Shown here one piece after another: positions 7,401 through 13,850 of a stretch of 13,850 bases of DNA. The first letter of the stretch is position 1. Each line of letters opens with the position of its first letter. The position numbers and the translations under genes were made by a program. The notes below the pieces were generated by a model. It saw nothing but the letters and a program-made list of their open reading frames with translations. It did not search any database and was not told the origin of the DNA. Origin of the DNA: Baffinella frigidus (taxonomy: Eukaryota; Cryptophyceae; Cryptomonadales; Baffinellaceae). The stretch covers positions 191,969 to 205,818 of the forward strand of contig MU646524.1 in assembly GCA_026770585.1 (NCBI GenBank), written 5' to 3'.

Positions 7401-8925
7401 CTCGTCCAGCTCCCAGACGCGCGTGTGTCCCAGGTACCACCTCCTCTGCCTCTCATCCTATCAATCTCTCAGCCATGCAGCGTCACTCGGGAAATGAAGG
7501 AAACACACTGATGCTCCTAGGACTAGCCTGTTTTAGGACCCTACGGCAGTGTGTATCCTGAGTAGTTTTGAGGAGCCCCCGGCGCGCGCGTGTCCCAGGT
7601 ACCCACCTCCTACAGGGGTACCTCACTCGTAAGAAACTGCCCCCTAGGGCCCTGTAGTAGTCCCCAGGGGGGGTACCTCGCTCGTTTACAGGGGTACCTC
7701 GCTCGTAAGAAACTGGACTATGCCCAGGGCCCTGTAGTAGTCCCTAGGGGGGGGGGCAGTTTCTTATGAGAGAGGTACCCCTGTAGCTCTGCCTCAGTCG
7801 GGTTGACTGATCGTGTTCACACAAAAAGTTGCCGGATTTGTACCGGCAAACAGGTAAATGAACCGGTCTCCTCATTTCGAGGAGACCAGGTTAACTCGGG
7901 CAGAGGTGCATCTCCTCTGTCTCTCAACCTGTCAGCCGCTCAGCGTCACTCGGGACAGTCGTCTCGCAACGGCACCTGTCAGGGGTTCCTCGAAATCATG
8001 GGCACACACCGCCCCTAGGGTGGTCCTATGCTCCCAAGAATAGCACTACAGGGATAGCTGGGTTAGAAGAGCCCAGCGTCACTCGTGACAGTCCCGCCGC
8101 CGTGTCGCTACGGCACCTGCCAGGGGTTGCTCGAAATTAAGGACCACCCTAGCCGGCCCTAGGGTGGTCATGCGGTCCCTAGGACTAGTCCTACTGTAGG
8201 ACCCTAAGTCGGTGTGTGTCCTTAATTTCGAGTAACCCCTGTCCTGAGAGGACACGAGATGCCCTCTCCTAGACCATGGAGGATGATTCGGTAATTGTAT
8301 TCACGTGTGAAGAGACGCCACGTTGGCTCATCCCTGGCCACGTATGGCGGCGCGTGGGTCGCACTAGTGGACCACTCTCACGGTGAGCTGCGCGTTGACA
8401 ACCCGCGGCAGCTCCGCTCCCCCCATTGGTTGATCCGTTAAAGTTTAGGGTTTAGGGTTTAGGGTTTAGGGTTTAGCCAACCCCAAATGGCTCTAAGATA
8501 GAATGGCTCCAACGCATTCTTTCCTCACTCCCTGCAGGACCCTGAGGCGGTGTATGTCCTTAGTACAGGGGTACCTCGCTCATAAGAAACTGCCCCCCCC
8601 CTAGGACCAGCAAAGGGCCCTAGACACAGGCCTACTGTACGGTCCTCGGAGGAGACTGTTTCTTATGAGCGAGGTACCCCTGTAGTTTCGAGTAACCCCT
8701 GTACAGCCTTTGCATGTGCTGACCGGTAACCTGCCCTGGGTCACTCCCTGCAGGAAGCAGCTGTTATCTGACTGTCTTCGATCTGACTGTCTTACATCGG
8801 ACTGTCTTATATCTGACTGTCTTACCACGGCGTGCTCCTTGCAGGAGGCAGCGACGCGAGCAGTGCTGAAGGCTGTCGCCCCTGCCGCTTCGTTCGACCT
8901 CGTGCGTGCCGTGCGCCGTTCGTGA
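4469..8925 (+). CDS. CDA: Cytidine deaminase, two-domain homodimeric class (7 exons, complete)
   Basis: Converts cytidine and deoxycytidine to uridine and deoxyuridine in pyrimidine salvage. Exons: 4469-4628, 4799-4960, 5421-5581, 5975-6136, 6411-6474, 7345-7433 and 8845-8925. All introns are GT-AG with matching phases; the splice encodes 292 residues, close to the usual length of the E. coli and plant enzymes (about 294-301). The catalytic domain shows NIE at 76-78, the HAE motif (His89 as zinc ligand, Glu91 as proton shuttle) and PCGQC with Cys116 and Cys119. The 27-residue His-to-Cys spacing is that of the family. LLPHGFGPKD links to the C-terminal non-catalytic domain, which carries ANRAYAPYSCCPSGVAL, GSYSESCAFNPS and SPMQAG. 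It ends in TRAVLKAV...RRS and TGA. The residue after HAE is Ala where Gln is usual. The ATG at 4469 gives a plant-like N-terminus; the frame stays open upstream, so the start is less sure than the rest. Confidence 0.92.
5018..5178. repeat. Imperfect triplicate in CDA intron 2
   Basis: Three related segments of about 30 bases, at 5018-5048, 5102-5131 and 5150-5178, carry the core GGGAGGGCTG(C/T)TGCAAG or a variant. They lie in the 460-base intron 4961-5420. The rest of that intron shows nothing recognisable. Confidence 0.65.
5608..5742. repeat. Inverted-repeat element in CDA intron 3
   Basis: The segment 5624-5641 (CGATTTTGGTGTATCTTA) pairs with 5688-5705 with one mismatch. A near-palindrome, ATTCATAATGAATAC, occurs at both 5610-5624 and 5728-5742, so the arms are bracketed by the same 15-mer. 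The arrangement resembles a small decayed inverted-repeat element within intron 5582-5974. Confidence 0.6.
6645..6758. repeat. Tandem repeat around GTAGCAGATAGGT in CDA intron 5
   Basis: About six imperfect units of 14-22 bases share the core (GTAGC or GAAGC)AGATAGGT. They lie in the 870-base intron 6475-7344. Further along, TAGATCT-type motifs recur at about 6485-6500 and 6960-7015. Confidence 0.75.
7021..7256. mobile_element. MITE with perfect 20-bp terminal inverted repeats, TA flanks (CDA intron 5)
   Basis: The left end 7021-7040 (TTGTAGATTTCGGCTTAGCG) is exactly inverted at 7237-7256. TA dinucleotides flank both ends (7019-7020 and 7257-7258), as expected for a TA target duplication of the Tc1/mariner type. 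The 236-base body has no coding capacity for a transposase, so it is non-autonomous. Its ends differ from the CAGGGG family elsewhere in the window. Confidence 0.85.
7490..7576. mobile_element. Decayed element of the GAAATTAAGGACACAC family
   Basis: The arms GAAATGAAGGAAACACACTG and CAGTGTGTATCCTGAGTAG face each other in inverted orientation around CTAGGACTAG...TAGGACC. They resemble the better preserved element at 8121-8241. This copy lies just after CDA exon 6. Confidence 0.6.
7583..7612 (+). repeat. Partial duplicate of the CDA exon 6 donor region
   Basis: The sequence at about 7583-7612 (CGCGCGTGTCCCAGGTAC, then CCACCTCC) repeats the end of CDA exon 6 and its splice donor at 7419-7447. 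It is immediately followed by a truncated CAGGGGTACCTCG element. It could act as a decoy donor, but it lies beyond the in-frame exon. Confidence 0.6.
7610..7687. mobile_element. Truncated CAGGGGTACCTCG-family MITE
   Basis: The left end (CAGGGGTACCTCACTCGTAA) is complete. The right arm stops at a copy of GGTACCTCGCTCG in direct rather than inverted orientation. An intact family member begins at 7689, so this looks like a rearranged or internally recombined copy within CDA intron 6. Confidence 0.75.
7689..7783. mobile_element. CAGGGGTACCTCG-family MITE in CDA intron 6
   Basis: The terminal inverted repeats read CAGGGGTACCTCGCTCGTAA on the left and the inverse of CAGGGGTACCTCTCTCATAA on the right. 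TA flanks both sides (7687-7688 and 7784-7785). The interior is a G/C-tract hairpin around CCCTAGG. There is no coding capacity. Confidence 0.88.
7900..8125 (+). repeat. Duplicated blocks with core CAGCGTCACTCG in CDA intron 6
   Basis: A block with CTCTCAACCTGTCAGC, then CAGCGTCACTCGGGACAG and CGGCACCTGTCAGGGG, starts near 7900. It has a partial relative at about 8070-8125 (CAGCGTCACTCGTGACAG and CGGCACCTGCCAGGGG) and an earlier one at 7440-7490. Each is followed by a whole or partial inverted-repeat element, so transposon plus flank was probably duplicated together. Confidence 0.65.
8121..8241. mobile_element. MITE of the CAGGGGTTGCTCGAAATTAAGGA family in CDA intron 6
   Basis: The left arm CAGGGGTTGCTCGAAATTAA matches the inverse of the right arm (CTTAATTTCGAGTAACCCCTG) with one or two differences. 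The interior is rich in CCCTAGG-type palindromes and there is no ORF. It shares the terminal CAGGGG with the other family but has distinct subterminal sequence. A left-half relative lies at 7979-8036. Confidence 0.82.
8441..8476 (+). repeat. Interstitial (TTTAGGG)5 tract in CDA intron 6
   Basis: Five consecutive TTTAGGG units stand alone in unique sequence. The tract is on the coding strand here, whereas in the neighbouring gene the coding strand carries the C-rich complement. Confidence 0.92.
8566..8682. mobile_element. CAGGGGTACCTCG-family MITE nested in a second MITE
   Basis: The terminal inverted repeats CAGGGGTACCTCGCTCATAA are nearly perfect and TA lies on both sides (8564-8565 and 8683-8684). 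The host sequence, ...GGCGGTGTATGTCCTTAG before it and GTTTCGAGTAACCCCTG after it (to 8701), is the right arm of the other MITE family seen whole at 8121-8241. This insertion is therefore younger than its host. Confidence 0.88.
8766..8825 (+). repeat. 15-bp tandem repeat (ATCTGACTGTCTTAC)4
   Basis: Four exact-length 15-base units with one to three changes each lie 19 bases upstream of the final CDA exon. Their pyrimidine-rich character may contribute to 3' splice-site recognition of intron 6; that part is inference. Confidence 0.92.
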
Positions 8926-8932
8926 TGCTGTC

Positions 8933-8990
8933 TGGGGATACAGCCCCGTGTAAAGTCACGCCGGTCATCCTACACGGGGTTGTATCCCCA
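8933..8990. mobile_element. Short inverted-repeat element just after the CDA stop
   Basis: TGGGGATACAGCCCCGTGTA at 8933-8952 is inverted at 8971-8990 with one mismatch, leaving an 18-base loop. It begins 7 bases after the TGA of CDA, so it would form a strong hairpin in the 3' UTR. The GTATCCCC end resembles sequence near 13778. It may be a third tiny MITE family or a 3'-end processing structure. Confidence 0.7.
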
Positions 8991-9003
8991 AATGCTGCCC
9001 GTA

Positions 9004-9123
9004 AAGGGGGTACCTCGCTCATAAGAAACCGCACCACCCTAGGACCCTACAGTAGAACCATGCCCAGGGTCCTATGGTGGTCCTAGAGGGGGGGGGCGGT
9101 TTCTTATGAGCGAGGTACCTCTG
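9004..9123. mobile_element. CAGGGGTACCTCG-family MITE downstream of CDA
   Basis: The left end is slightly decayed (AAGGGGGTACCTCGCTCATAAGAAACC in outline). The right end is intact (GGTTTCTTATGAGCGAGGTACC...). TA lies at 9002-9003 and 9124-9125. The interior has the usual CCTAGGACC...GGTCCTAG hairpin. Confidence 0.85.
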
Positions 9124-9274
9124 TATGGGGCGGCCTTCGTAGGGTGGCGTATCACCCCATGTCAAATGAAGAGTTTCGAAACAGCTTCGCGGGTGGAAAA
9201 ACACCCTTTGCAGGGGTTCGGTTTTTTTAATAAATTGTGAACCGAGCCTCGCCAGTGTCACGAGGAGGAGCTAA

Positions 9275-9489
9275 CCCCGAGTACAGTCGACCTAATGGCC
9301 CGAGGCGCGCTCGTCCTGGACTACAGGGGTGCCTCGCTCTTAAGAAACACCCAGCCCCCAAGGACCACCATAGGAACCTAGGCATAGGCCTACTGTACGA
9401 TCCTAGGGGGGCGGCGGTTTCTTATGAGCGAGGTACCCCTGTACCCCGAGTACAGTCGGCCTAATGGCCCGAGGCGGGCTCGAGGTGGA
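9275..9489. repeat. 46-bp direct repeats flanking a MITE
   Basis: Segments 9275-9320 and 9444-9489 (CCCCGAGTACAGTCG, then CCTAATGGCCCGAGGCG) match over 46 bases with about five differences. They bracket the element at 9324-9441 almost exactly. This is far longer than a TA target duplication. Confidence 0.88.
9324..9441. mobile_element. CAGGGGTACCTCG-family MITE between 46-bp direct repeats
   Basis: The arms CAGGGGTGCCTCGCTCTTAA and the inverse of CAGGGGTACCTCGCTCATAA are flanked by TA (9322-9323 and 9442-9443). There is no coding capacity. Confidence 0.87.
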
Positions 9490-10645
9490 CCAGGTCCTCA
9501 CACGTGAAAGGATAGCATGGCTTTTCTGCAGAACCAGTTCCGGTGTCCGCCTATGTTGGGAGCTCGAAGGACCTAAAGGACGAGAGACACCCTGCGGTGC
9601 CGGGATTTCTCCGAGGGCACTCAAAGCGCTCTTTGCAACCAAAATGTACAGCTGTAGGGGGTTGGCAACCATGCCTTTGAAAACCATGCCGCTGACTCGA
9701 CACTGCCATGGGATTTCGTTCGATTTCGTGATGTATTAGCTGGGATTCGCCATCCGACCCGGGCCTTCTCTTGGGCCAAAGATCGGTCCAGCCCCCGTTG
9801 AATGTAGGCACCGTCTTGCCATGGGACGGGCGAGAACCTCAGATGCCCACGCGTTTAGACTGTGGGCAGAAACTGGTGACCAGATCAAGAGGAAGGTGTC
9901 TCTAGAATGGTCGGCGGGCGTGGTGGAGCTGCTGTGGGGAGGGACGCACTTGGTGTCTGGAGCCATCGCGCGATTGGTTCGATACGCGGTGCTAAGACTC
10001 CAGCCAGCACGCTACTCACTGCCAGCTTGGAATGTCGACCTGAACGATCCGATTCCGAAGAAACCTGACTGGGGTGCCCAGCGGGTTTGCTGGGGTGCCA
10101 GGCTGATGGTGAGGGTGTAACGGGGCATTAACAATCCACCTTTCCTTCCATTTGTCCCCCCTGCCCACCAGCCAAACGTCCACAGACGATCAGTTTCTGC
10201 CACGCCGCGGGAGAGGAGCGAACAAGCTCGGGGAAATGCGAAAGACAAGTAGGTCGGCAGGCGGAAGGAAGTAGCGGCGCGAGGAATGAAGCCGTCGTCG
10301 CCGCCAACAACCGGCAACCTCAGCACGCTCTCCCAAGCCCCAGACGCCCGCGAAGCGCGGCTCGGTCGCTCAGGAGCGAAAACGGTCGGGGTTCCCCGCA
10401 GCGAATTTCAGGGGGGGGGGGGTTGTCATCGCGGGAAGGCGTGCAGATCGACGTACGAGCCGTGCGTCTCGCCACCCGTCTGCACCGGAAACCAGGTCCG
10501 CACGCTGGGGTCTGCTGCGAGGACGCGGTTCCCGAGGGCAGTGGCAGCCTCACCCGGTCTGCTGGGCTGGCACTGACGCGTGCGGCCTGTGGCGGGTGCA
10601 GGCTCTTGACCGCAGGCTCATTCGCGACAGGAGAAGGTCGGGGCC
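9490..10645. other. Unassigned intergenic sequence
   Basis: I see no recognisable gene, RNA or mobile element in this stretch. Open frames occur on both strands, the longest plus-strand one at 9821-10120 (99 codons). None shows a known motif or a convincing splice chain. A G12-13 homopolymer lies at about 10411-10422. The final 200 or so bases presumably include the promoter and 5' UTR of the MYND gene. Confidence 0.6.
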
Positions 10646-12912
10646 ATGGTCGCTGGCTCCGAGACCACCCCGGATCGTCCCGCTTCGCTCGACGAAGGCA
10701 CGGGACTCATCGAGCGCCTCAGTCCCAATTCCGACGGAGCCCACGGCGGGGGAGGCGCGGGGGCGAGCGGGGACGGAGCGGCGTGCGCCAAGTGCGGGAC
10801 TCGCAGCGCAGCGCTCAAGAGCTGCTCGCGTTGCCTGCAAGTGGCGTACTGCTGCAAGGAGTGAGCGCCCCGCTCTCTAAGACCCTTGCTGTCTCCTACA
10901 GGGGTTGCTCGTGAGCCAGGACACGCACGGTCTTGAGGGGGCTCCTACACTCCAATCAATAGGCCTGCCGCAGGACCCCTAGGGCGGTGCATGTGTTGAT
11001 TCGCGAGTGGCCCCTGCACCATGGCTTTGGTTCGGGCACCCGGCGCTAGCTAACACCTACCCGAACAGGTGTCAGCGTGCGGCGTGGAAGGGGCACAAGA
11101 ACGCGTGTCGCGACCAGGAGGGGCCGGGGCAGCAGTTGTCGCTGGACGCCATCCGGCGTCGCATTCTCAAATCAGAAAAATCCCACGACTGGAGCGAGTT
11201 GCTGCGGTGGGAGGATCGGATCGACGAGCTTATCGCGGGCCACGATCGGAAATCGCTCCTTGATGTCCTCGTACCGTTCGCGACCGCGTACGAAGGAGCA
11301 CAGCTGTACGAAAAGGCAGGCCCGATGTGGGTGCGGTGCGCGGAAGTTTGCGGAGCAATGGAGGTCTTCAGCGAGCAGGTGAGCACGCTGGACAGTGCGA
11401 CCGTCTGCTTCCTGGTTGGCCGGGACTTGAAGAACGCGGCGTTGTGGCTGGAGAACGCACGGGACATCAGTAAGGAGCAGGGGTTCGTGTCGATGGAGTC
11501 CAGGTTCTGTTTGCGGCTGGGGCACGTGTTCGCGCAGACGGCGAGGAAGAGTGATGGCGTGGCGCAGCAGCGGCGTGCTCTTGCGGTGGCGGAGAGCGTC
11601 GGGGAGGATGACGCCTCGCACGATCGTGCTGCGTTGGAACGGGCGGCGCTCCGATTCTTGGTGGAAGCGCTGTGTGGTAACGGGCAGGTGGAGGAGGCGG
11701 AGGCGGTGTTGACTCGGTTGCAAGAGGGGGGGGGGGGCAACAACGCGGACTGCTGGGTGTGGAACCACTACTTGCGCGGGGTGTTCCACTTCTACGTTCC
11801 AAACCACGCCGATGCCGCACGCTCGTTTCGCGCCGCCGTGGACGTCGCGGAAAAACACCCGGAAATTTTGGGGGATGAGAACGCCAGGTACGCGCTCGGG
11901 CATGCGAAAATCAACCTGAAAGCATGTGAAGTGGGAGCGGGTGACGCGCCATCACTAGCGATGGTCGCGTTGATGGTCAAAACCGCGATGGCAGCTCGGG
12001 ACTGGCCAGAGGTGCTTCGGTGGGAGAGCCGGCTGGAGGAGCTGCTCACGTTCAACGCGCCCAACCACCCGTGGCTGATCCACGCGTTCGCCAAGTCAAA
12101 CTTCCATCAGGGGAACTTCGCTGCGGCCGCTGGCTTGTTTCAGCGGCGGGTGCACCTTCTTGGGAAGCTGGAAAGCTTCACGGACCAAGGGGCGGACATG
12201 TGCGTGGTGGGGCACTGCCTCCTCCGCCTCAACGACGCGAAGGGCGCTGAAACGTGGTACCAGAAAGCGCGGAAGCTCGGCGCAGATCTCGGGTGCTACG
12301 AGACGGAATGTCGCGCGTGCCTCGGAATGGGGCGCGTGCGTCTGTTTCTGGACCAAGTGGATGAGGCGGAGGAGCTGCTCCGGAACGCGTTGACGGCTTT
12401 CGAGTACGTGGATGACGAGACCTTGGAAGGCGACATCAAGCAGAACCTCGCGCAGATGTTGTTGAATACGGGGCGGCATGAGGAGGCGGGCCCGCTGATT
12501 TTGCGGTTGAGGGAGACGTCGCGAGAGGAGGGGGCGGATCCGTTTGAAGTTTTGGAGGCGTTGCGGCTCGGGGTGTACTTGGAGGTGCGGAGGAGGGACG
12601 GCAAGCAGGCCAGGGTGGAGATGCAGGTGCGCGCTCGCTCTCTCTCTTTCTCTCTCGCTCTCTGTCTCTCGCTCGCTCTCTCTCTCTCTCGCTCGCTCTC
12701 TCTCTCTCTCTCTCGCTCGCTCTCTCTCTCCCCCCCCCTCCCTCTCTCCCTCGCTCTCTCTCCCTCGCTCTCGCTCTCTCTCGCTCTCGCTCTCGCTCTC
12801 TCTCTCTATCTATCTCCCACCCATTCTCTCTCTCTCTCGCCCTCAGACCCCATCTCGCATCTTCCCGCTCGCGATTCTCGAAATCCGGACCCCATCCCAC
12901 GCCAGGTCATAA
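10646..12912 (+). CDS. MYND zinc-finger protein with duplicated helical (TPR-like) repeats
   Basis: Exons 10646-10860, 11069-12626 and a likely last exon 12847-12912 splice to 612 residues. ATG 10646 sits in GGCCATGG. An acidic, Gly-rich N-terminus precedes a complete MYND finger with ligands Cys47, Cys50, Cys60, Cys63, Cys69, Cys73, His81 and Cys85 (YCCKECQRAAWKGHKNAC). The first intron falls between Cys70 and Cys73, and phase continuity restores the motif exactly. The body (86-591) is all helical, with alternating short helices typical of TPR arrays, and is internally duplicated: HDWSELLRWEDRIDELI near 111 matches RDWPEVLRWESRLEELL near 382, and similarity continues for over 100 residues. 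MYND fingers mediate protein contacts, and TPR arrays act as scaffolds. The partner is unknown, and no SET domain is present. The third exon rests only on splice signals and phase; its predicted tail (21 residues, then TAA) has no motif. Confidence 0.85.
10899..11016. mobile_element. MITE inside the intron that splits the MYND domain
   Basis: The left arm CAGGGGTTGCTCGTGAGCCA and the right arm TGATTCGCGAGTGGCCCCTG are inverted with several mismatches. TA precedes the element and CA, probably a mutated TA, follows. The ends match the CAGGGGTTGCTCG family seen at 8121. The element takes up over half of the 208-base intron 10861-11068. Confidence 0.72.
12636..12846 (+). repeat. Giant polypyrimidine (CT/CTCG)n intron of the MYND gene
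   Basis: The intron 12627-12846 starts GTGCGCGC and ends CGCCCTCAG. It is almost entirely CT dinucleotide repeats mixed with CTCG and C-runs, with very few purines. Because CT repeats contain no stop codons, all three forward frames stay open through it. Retention would add a long Ser/Leu/Arg-rich tail ending at about 12944. Confidence 0.88.
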
Positions 12913-13151
12913 GTTGCTTTTTCATACACACTCGTTCGCAATAGAGGGCTTATCCTGGTACAGATTATTTTTTCAAGTCATTATAGCGCACAGCAAGAGC
13001 TCCAATCCCCAATAATTTTGGCGTGTTTCCCGGGTAGAATCAACTTTTCTTCTAGATCGTGTAGTTAAATGAAAATTCGTTCAAATTTCGACTTTTGACC
13101 TGGCGTGGTATCACCGCCACAAGCTCCAACCCGCAGTTGCTGACCAACCCC

Positions 13152-13272
13152 TAGTGGTTTGCCTCGCTGATAAGAAACCGCCTCCCCTAGGACCTTACAT
13201 TAGGACGATGCCCAGAGTCCTATGGTCTTCCTAGGGGGGGGGGGCGGTTTCTTATGAGCGAGGTACCCCTGA
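13152..13272. mobile_element. CAGGGGTACCTCG-family MITE, left end decayed
   Basis: The left arm (TGGTTTGCCTCGCTGATAAGAAACC in outline) is diverged, while the right arm (CGGTTTCTTATGAGCG, then AGGTACCCCTG) is intact. The usual CCTAGG hairpin and a run of G's lie between them. The flanking TA is no longer clear on the right. Confidence 0.8.
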
Positions 13273-13544
13273 AGTGGTGTGCAGTTGCTCCGGTTCAACC
13301 TCCACAGATCAGTAGGGGCGGCTCGGTTTGCTAGACCACGGTTTCTGGAAGGATGTATCCGGGCGTTGACTGCCACGCCAGGATGATCGAGACCTCCACT
13401 TTTGAAATCTTTCAAGCGGAACCCCTTGAATCCTTAAGTCAACCACGTGAGATATTACGGGGATAGGGCGTCGGTTTCCCTCGAGCCCTCTGGCGTGGTG
13501 GTCGGGACTTGTGCTGGTGCCAATCAACGCCGCCACTCAGAGTA

Positions 13545-13766
13545 CAGGGGTATCTGGGCTATAAGAACACGGTTGCTCCGACATCGGTCGGGGTCTGTTT
13601 TCTTAAAATTAGTACCCGAGGGTTACTAAACGCAAGATTATTAGTACCCGAGGGTTACTAAACGCAAGATGTAGTCAACCCTCTGGTACTAAATTAAGAA
13701 AACGGGGGGGGGGCAAATCCGGTCTGTGTTCTTAAGGTCTGGTTTCAAATAGCCCAGATACCTCTG
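13545..13766. mobile_element. MITE with CAGGGGTATCTGGGCTA ends hosting a second element
   Basis: The left arm CAGGGGTATCTGGGCTATAA and the inverse of the right arm (CAGAGGTATCTGGGCTATTT) define the element. TA lies at 13543-13544 and 13767-13768. The CAGGGGTA start is shared with the CAGGGGTACCTCG family, but the following bases differ, so this is a sister family. Its middle is interrupted by the element at 13597-13703. Confidence 0.82.
13597..13703. mobile_element. Nested inverted-repeat element with an internal 32-bp duplication
   Basis: GTTTTCTTAAAATTAGTACC at the left end is inverted at the right end (GGTACTAAATTAAGAAAAC). Inside, a 30-base unit starting TTAGTACCCGAGGGTTAC occurs twice without change (13609-13638 and 13641-13670). 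The element lies within the host MITE 13545-13766. Confidence 0.8.
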
Positions 13767-13781
13767 TACGGAGTTTGTATC

Positions 13782-13850
13782 CCCCCCCAGTGGGTAAACC
13801 CCCCCCCCCAAACGCCACCGATCCCCCCCCTGGAAGAGGTCTGCCCCCCC
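13782..13850. repeat. C-homopolymer-rich terminal segment
   Basis: Four C runs of 7-11 bases occur in the last 70 bases. Nothing else is recognisable. Such runs are prone to sequencing and assembly error. Confidence 0.7.

Noticed and set aside
9821-10120. Possible 99-residue plus-strand gene
   Set aside because: No recognisable motif, no supporting splice chain, and no codon or composition contrast. Similar-length frames overlap it on the other strand.
11072-11903. Long minus-strand open frames (223 and 243 codons) under the MYND exon
   Set aside because: The plus strand encodes the MYND finger and duplicated helical body. The antisense frames are His/Arg/Ser-rich shadows caused by high GC.
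13609-13670. Two identical 30-bp repeats as a CRISPR-like array
   Set aside because: Only two copies with a 2-base gap, inside a nested inverted-repeat element, in a eukaryotic-looking genome.

Overview
The window looks like nuclear DNA of a microbial alga. It has GC-rich exons joined by GT-AG introns, interstitial (TTTAGGG)n tracts, a cytidine deaminase of the two-domain plant and enterobacterial class, a MYND zinc-finger/helical-repeat protein, and many short inverted-repeat transposons (MITEs) flanked by TA. One MITE family translates to a peptide of the type GTSLIRN...GPYSR, which I associate from memory with predicted proteins of cryptophyte algae. A cryptophyte is therefore my best guess, but it is tentative.

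Layout. (1) Bases 1-4173, minus strand: the 5' part of a many-exon gene for a Ser/Pro/Arg-rich, then coiled-coil protein. I could chain nine exons in frame (about 599 residues), and the gene runs off the left edge. Most of its introns consist of heptamer repeats related to telomeric DNA, other minisatellites, or a short inverted-repeat element whose ends coincide with the splice sites (introner-like). Several exons are tandem duplicates. (2) Bases 4174-4468: a 295-bp divergent intergenic region, presumably a shared promoter. (3) Bases 4469-8925, plus strand: a complete seven-exon cytidine deaminase gene. It splices to 292 residues, with the zinc ligands and catalytic Glu intact. Introns 5 and 6 have collected MITEs, duplicated blocks and tandem repeats. 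(4) Bases 8926-10645: intergenic, with three more MITE-like elements and about 1.1 kb in which I recognise nothing. (5) Bases 10646-12912, plus strand: a MYND zinc-finger protein with an internally duplicated helical-repeat body. Its MYND domain is split by an intron carrying a MITE, and its last intron is almost pure polypyrimidine. (6) Bases 12913-13850: MITE-rich DNA, including one element nested inside another, ending in C homopolymer tracts.

The three genes do not form an obvious pathway: pyrimidine salvage, a probable protein-interaction adaptor, and a probable structural coiled-coil protein. What stands out is the intron biology. Introns appear to be made of, or expanded by, telomere-like heptamers, inverted-repeat elements and segmental exon duplication. 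All exon boundaries were derived by hand from splice consensus, phase continuity and, for the deaminase and the MYND domain, family knowledge. No transcript data were available.
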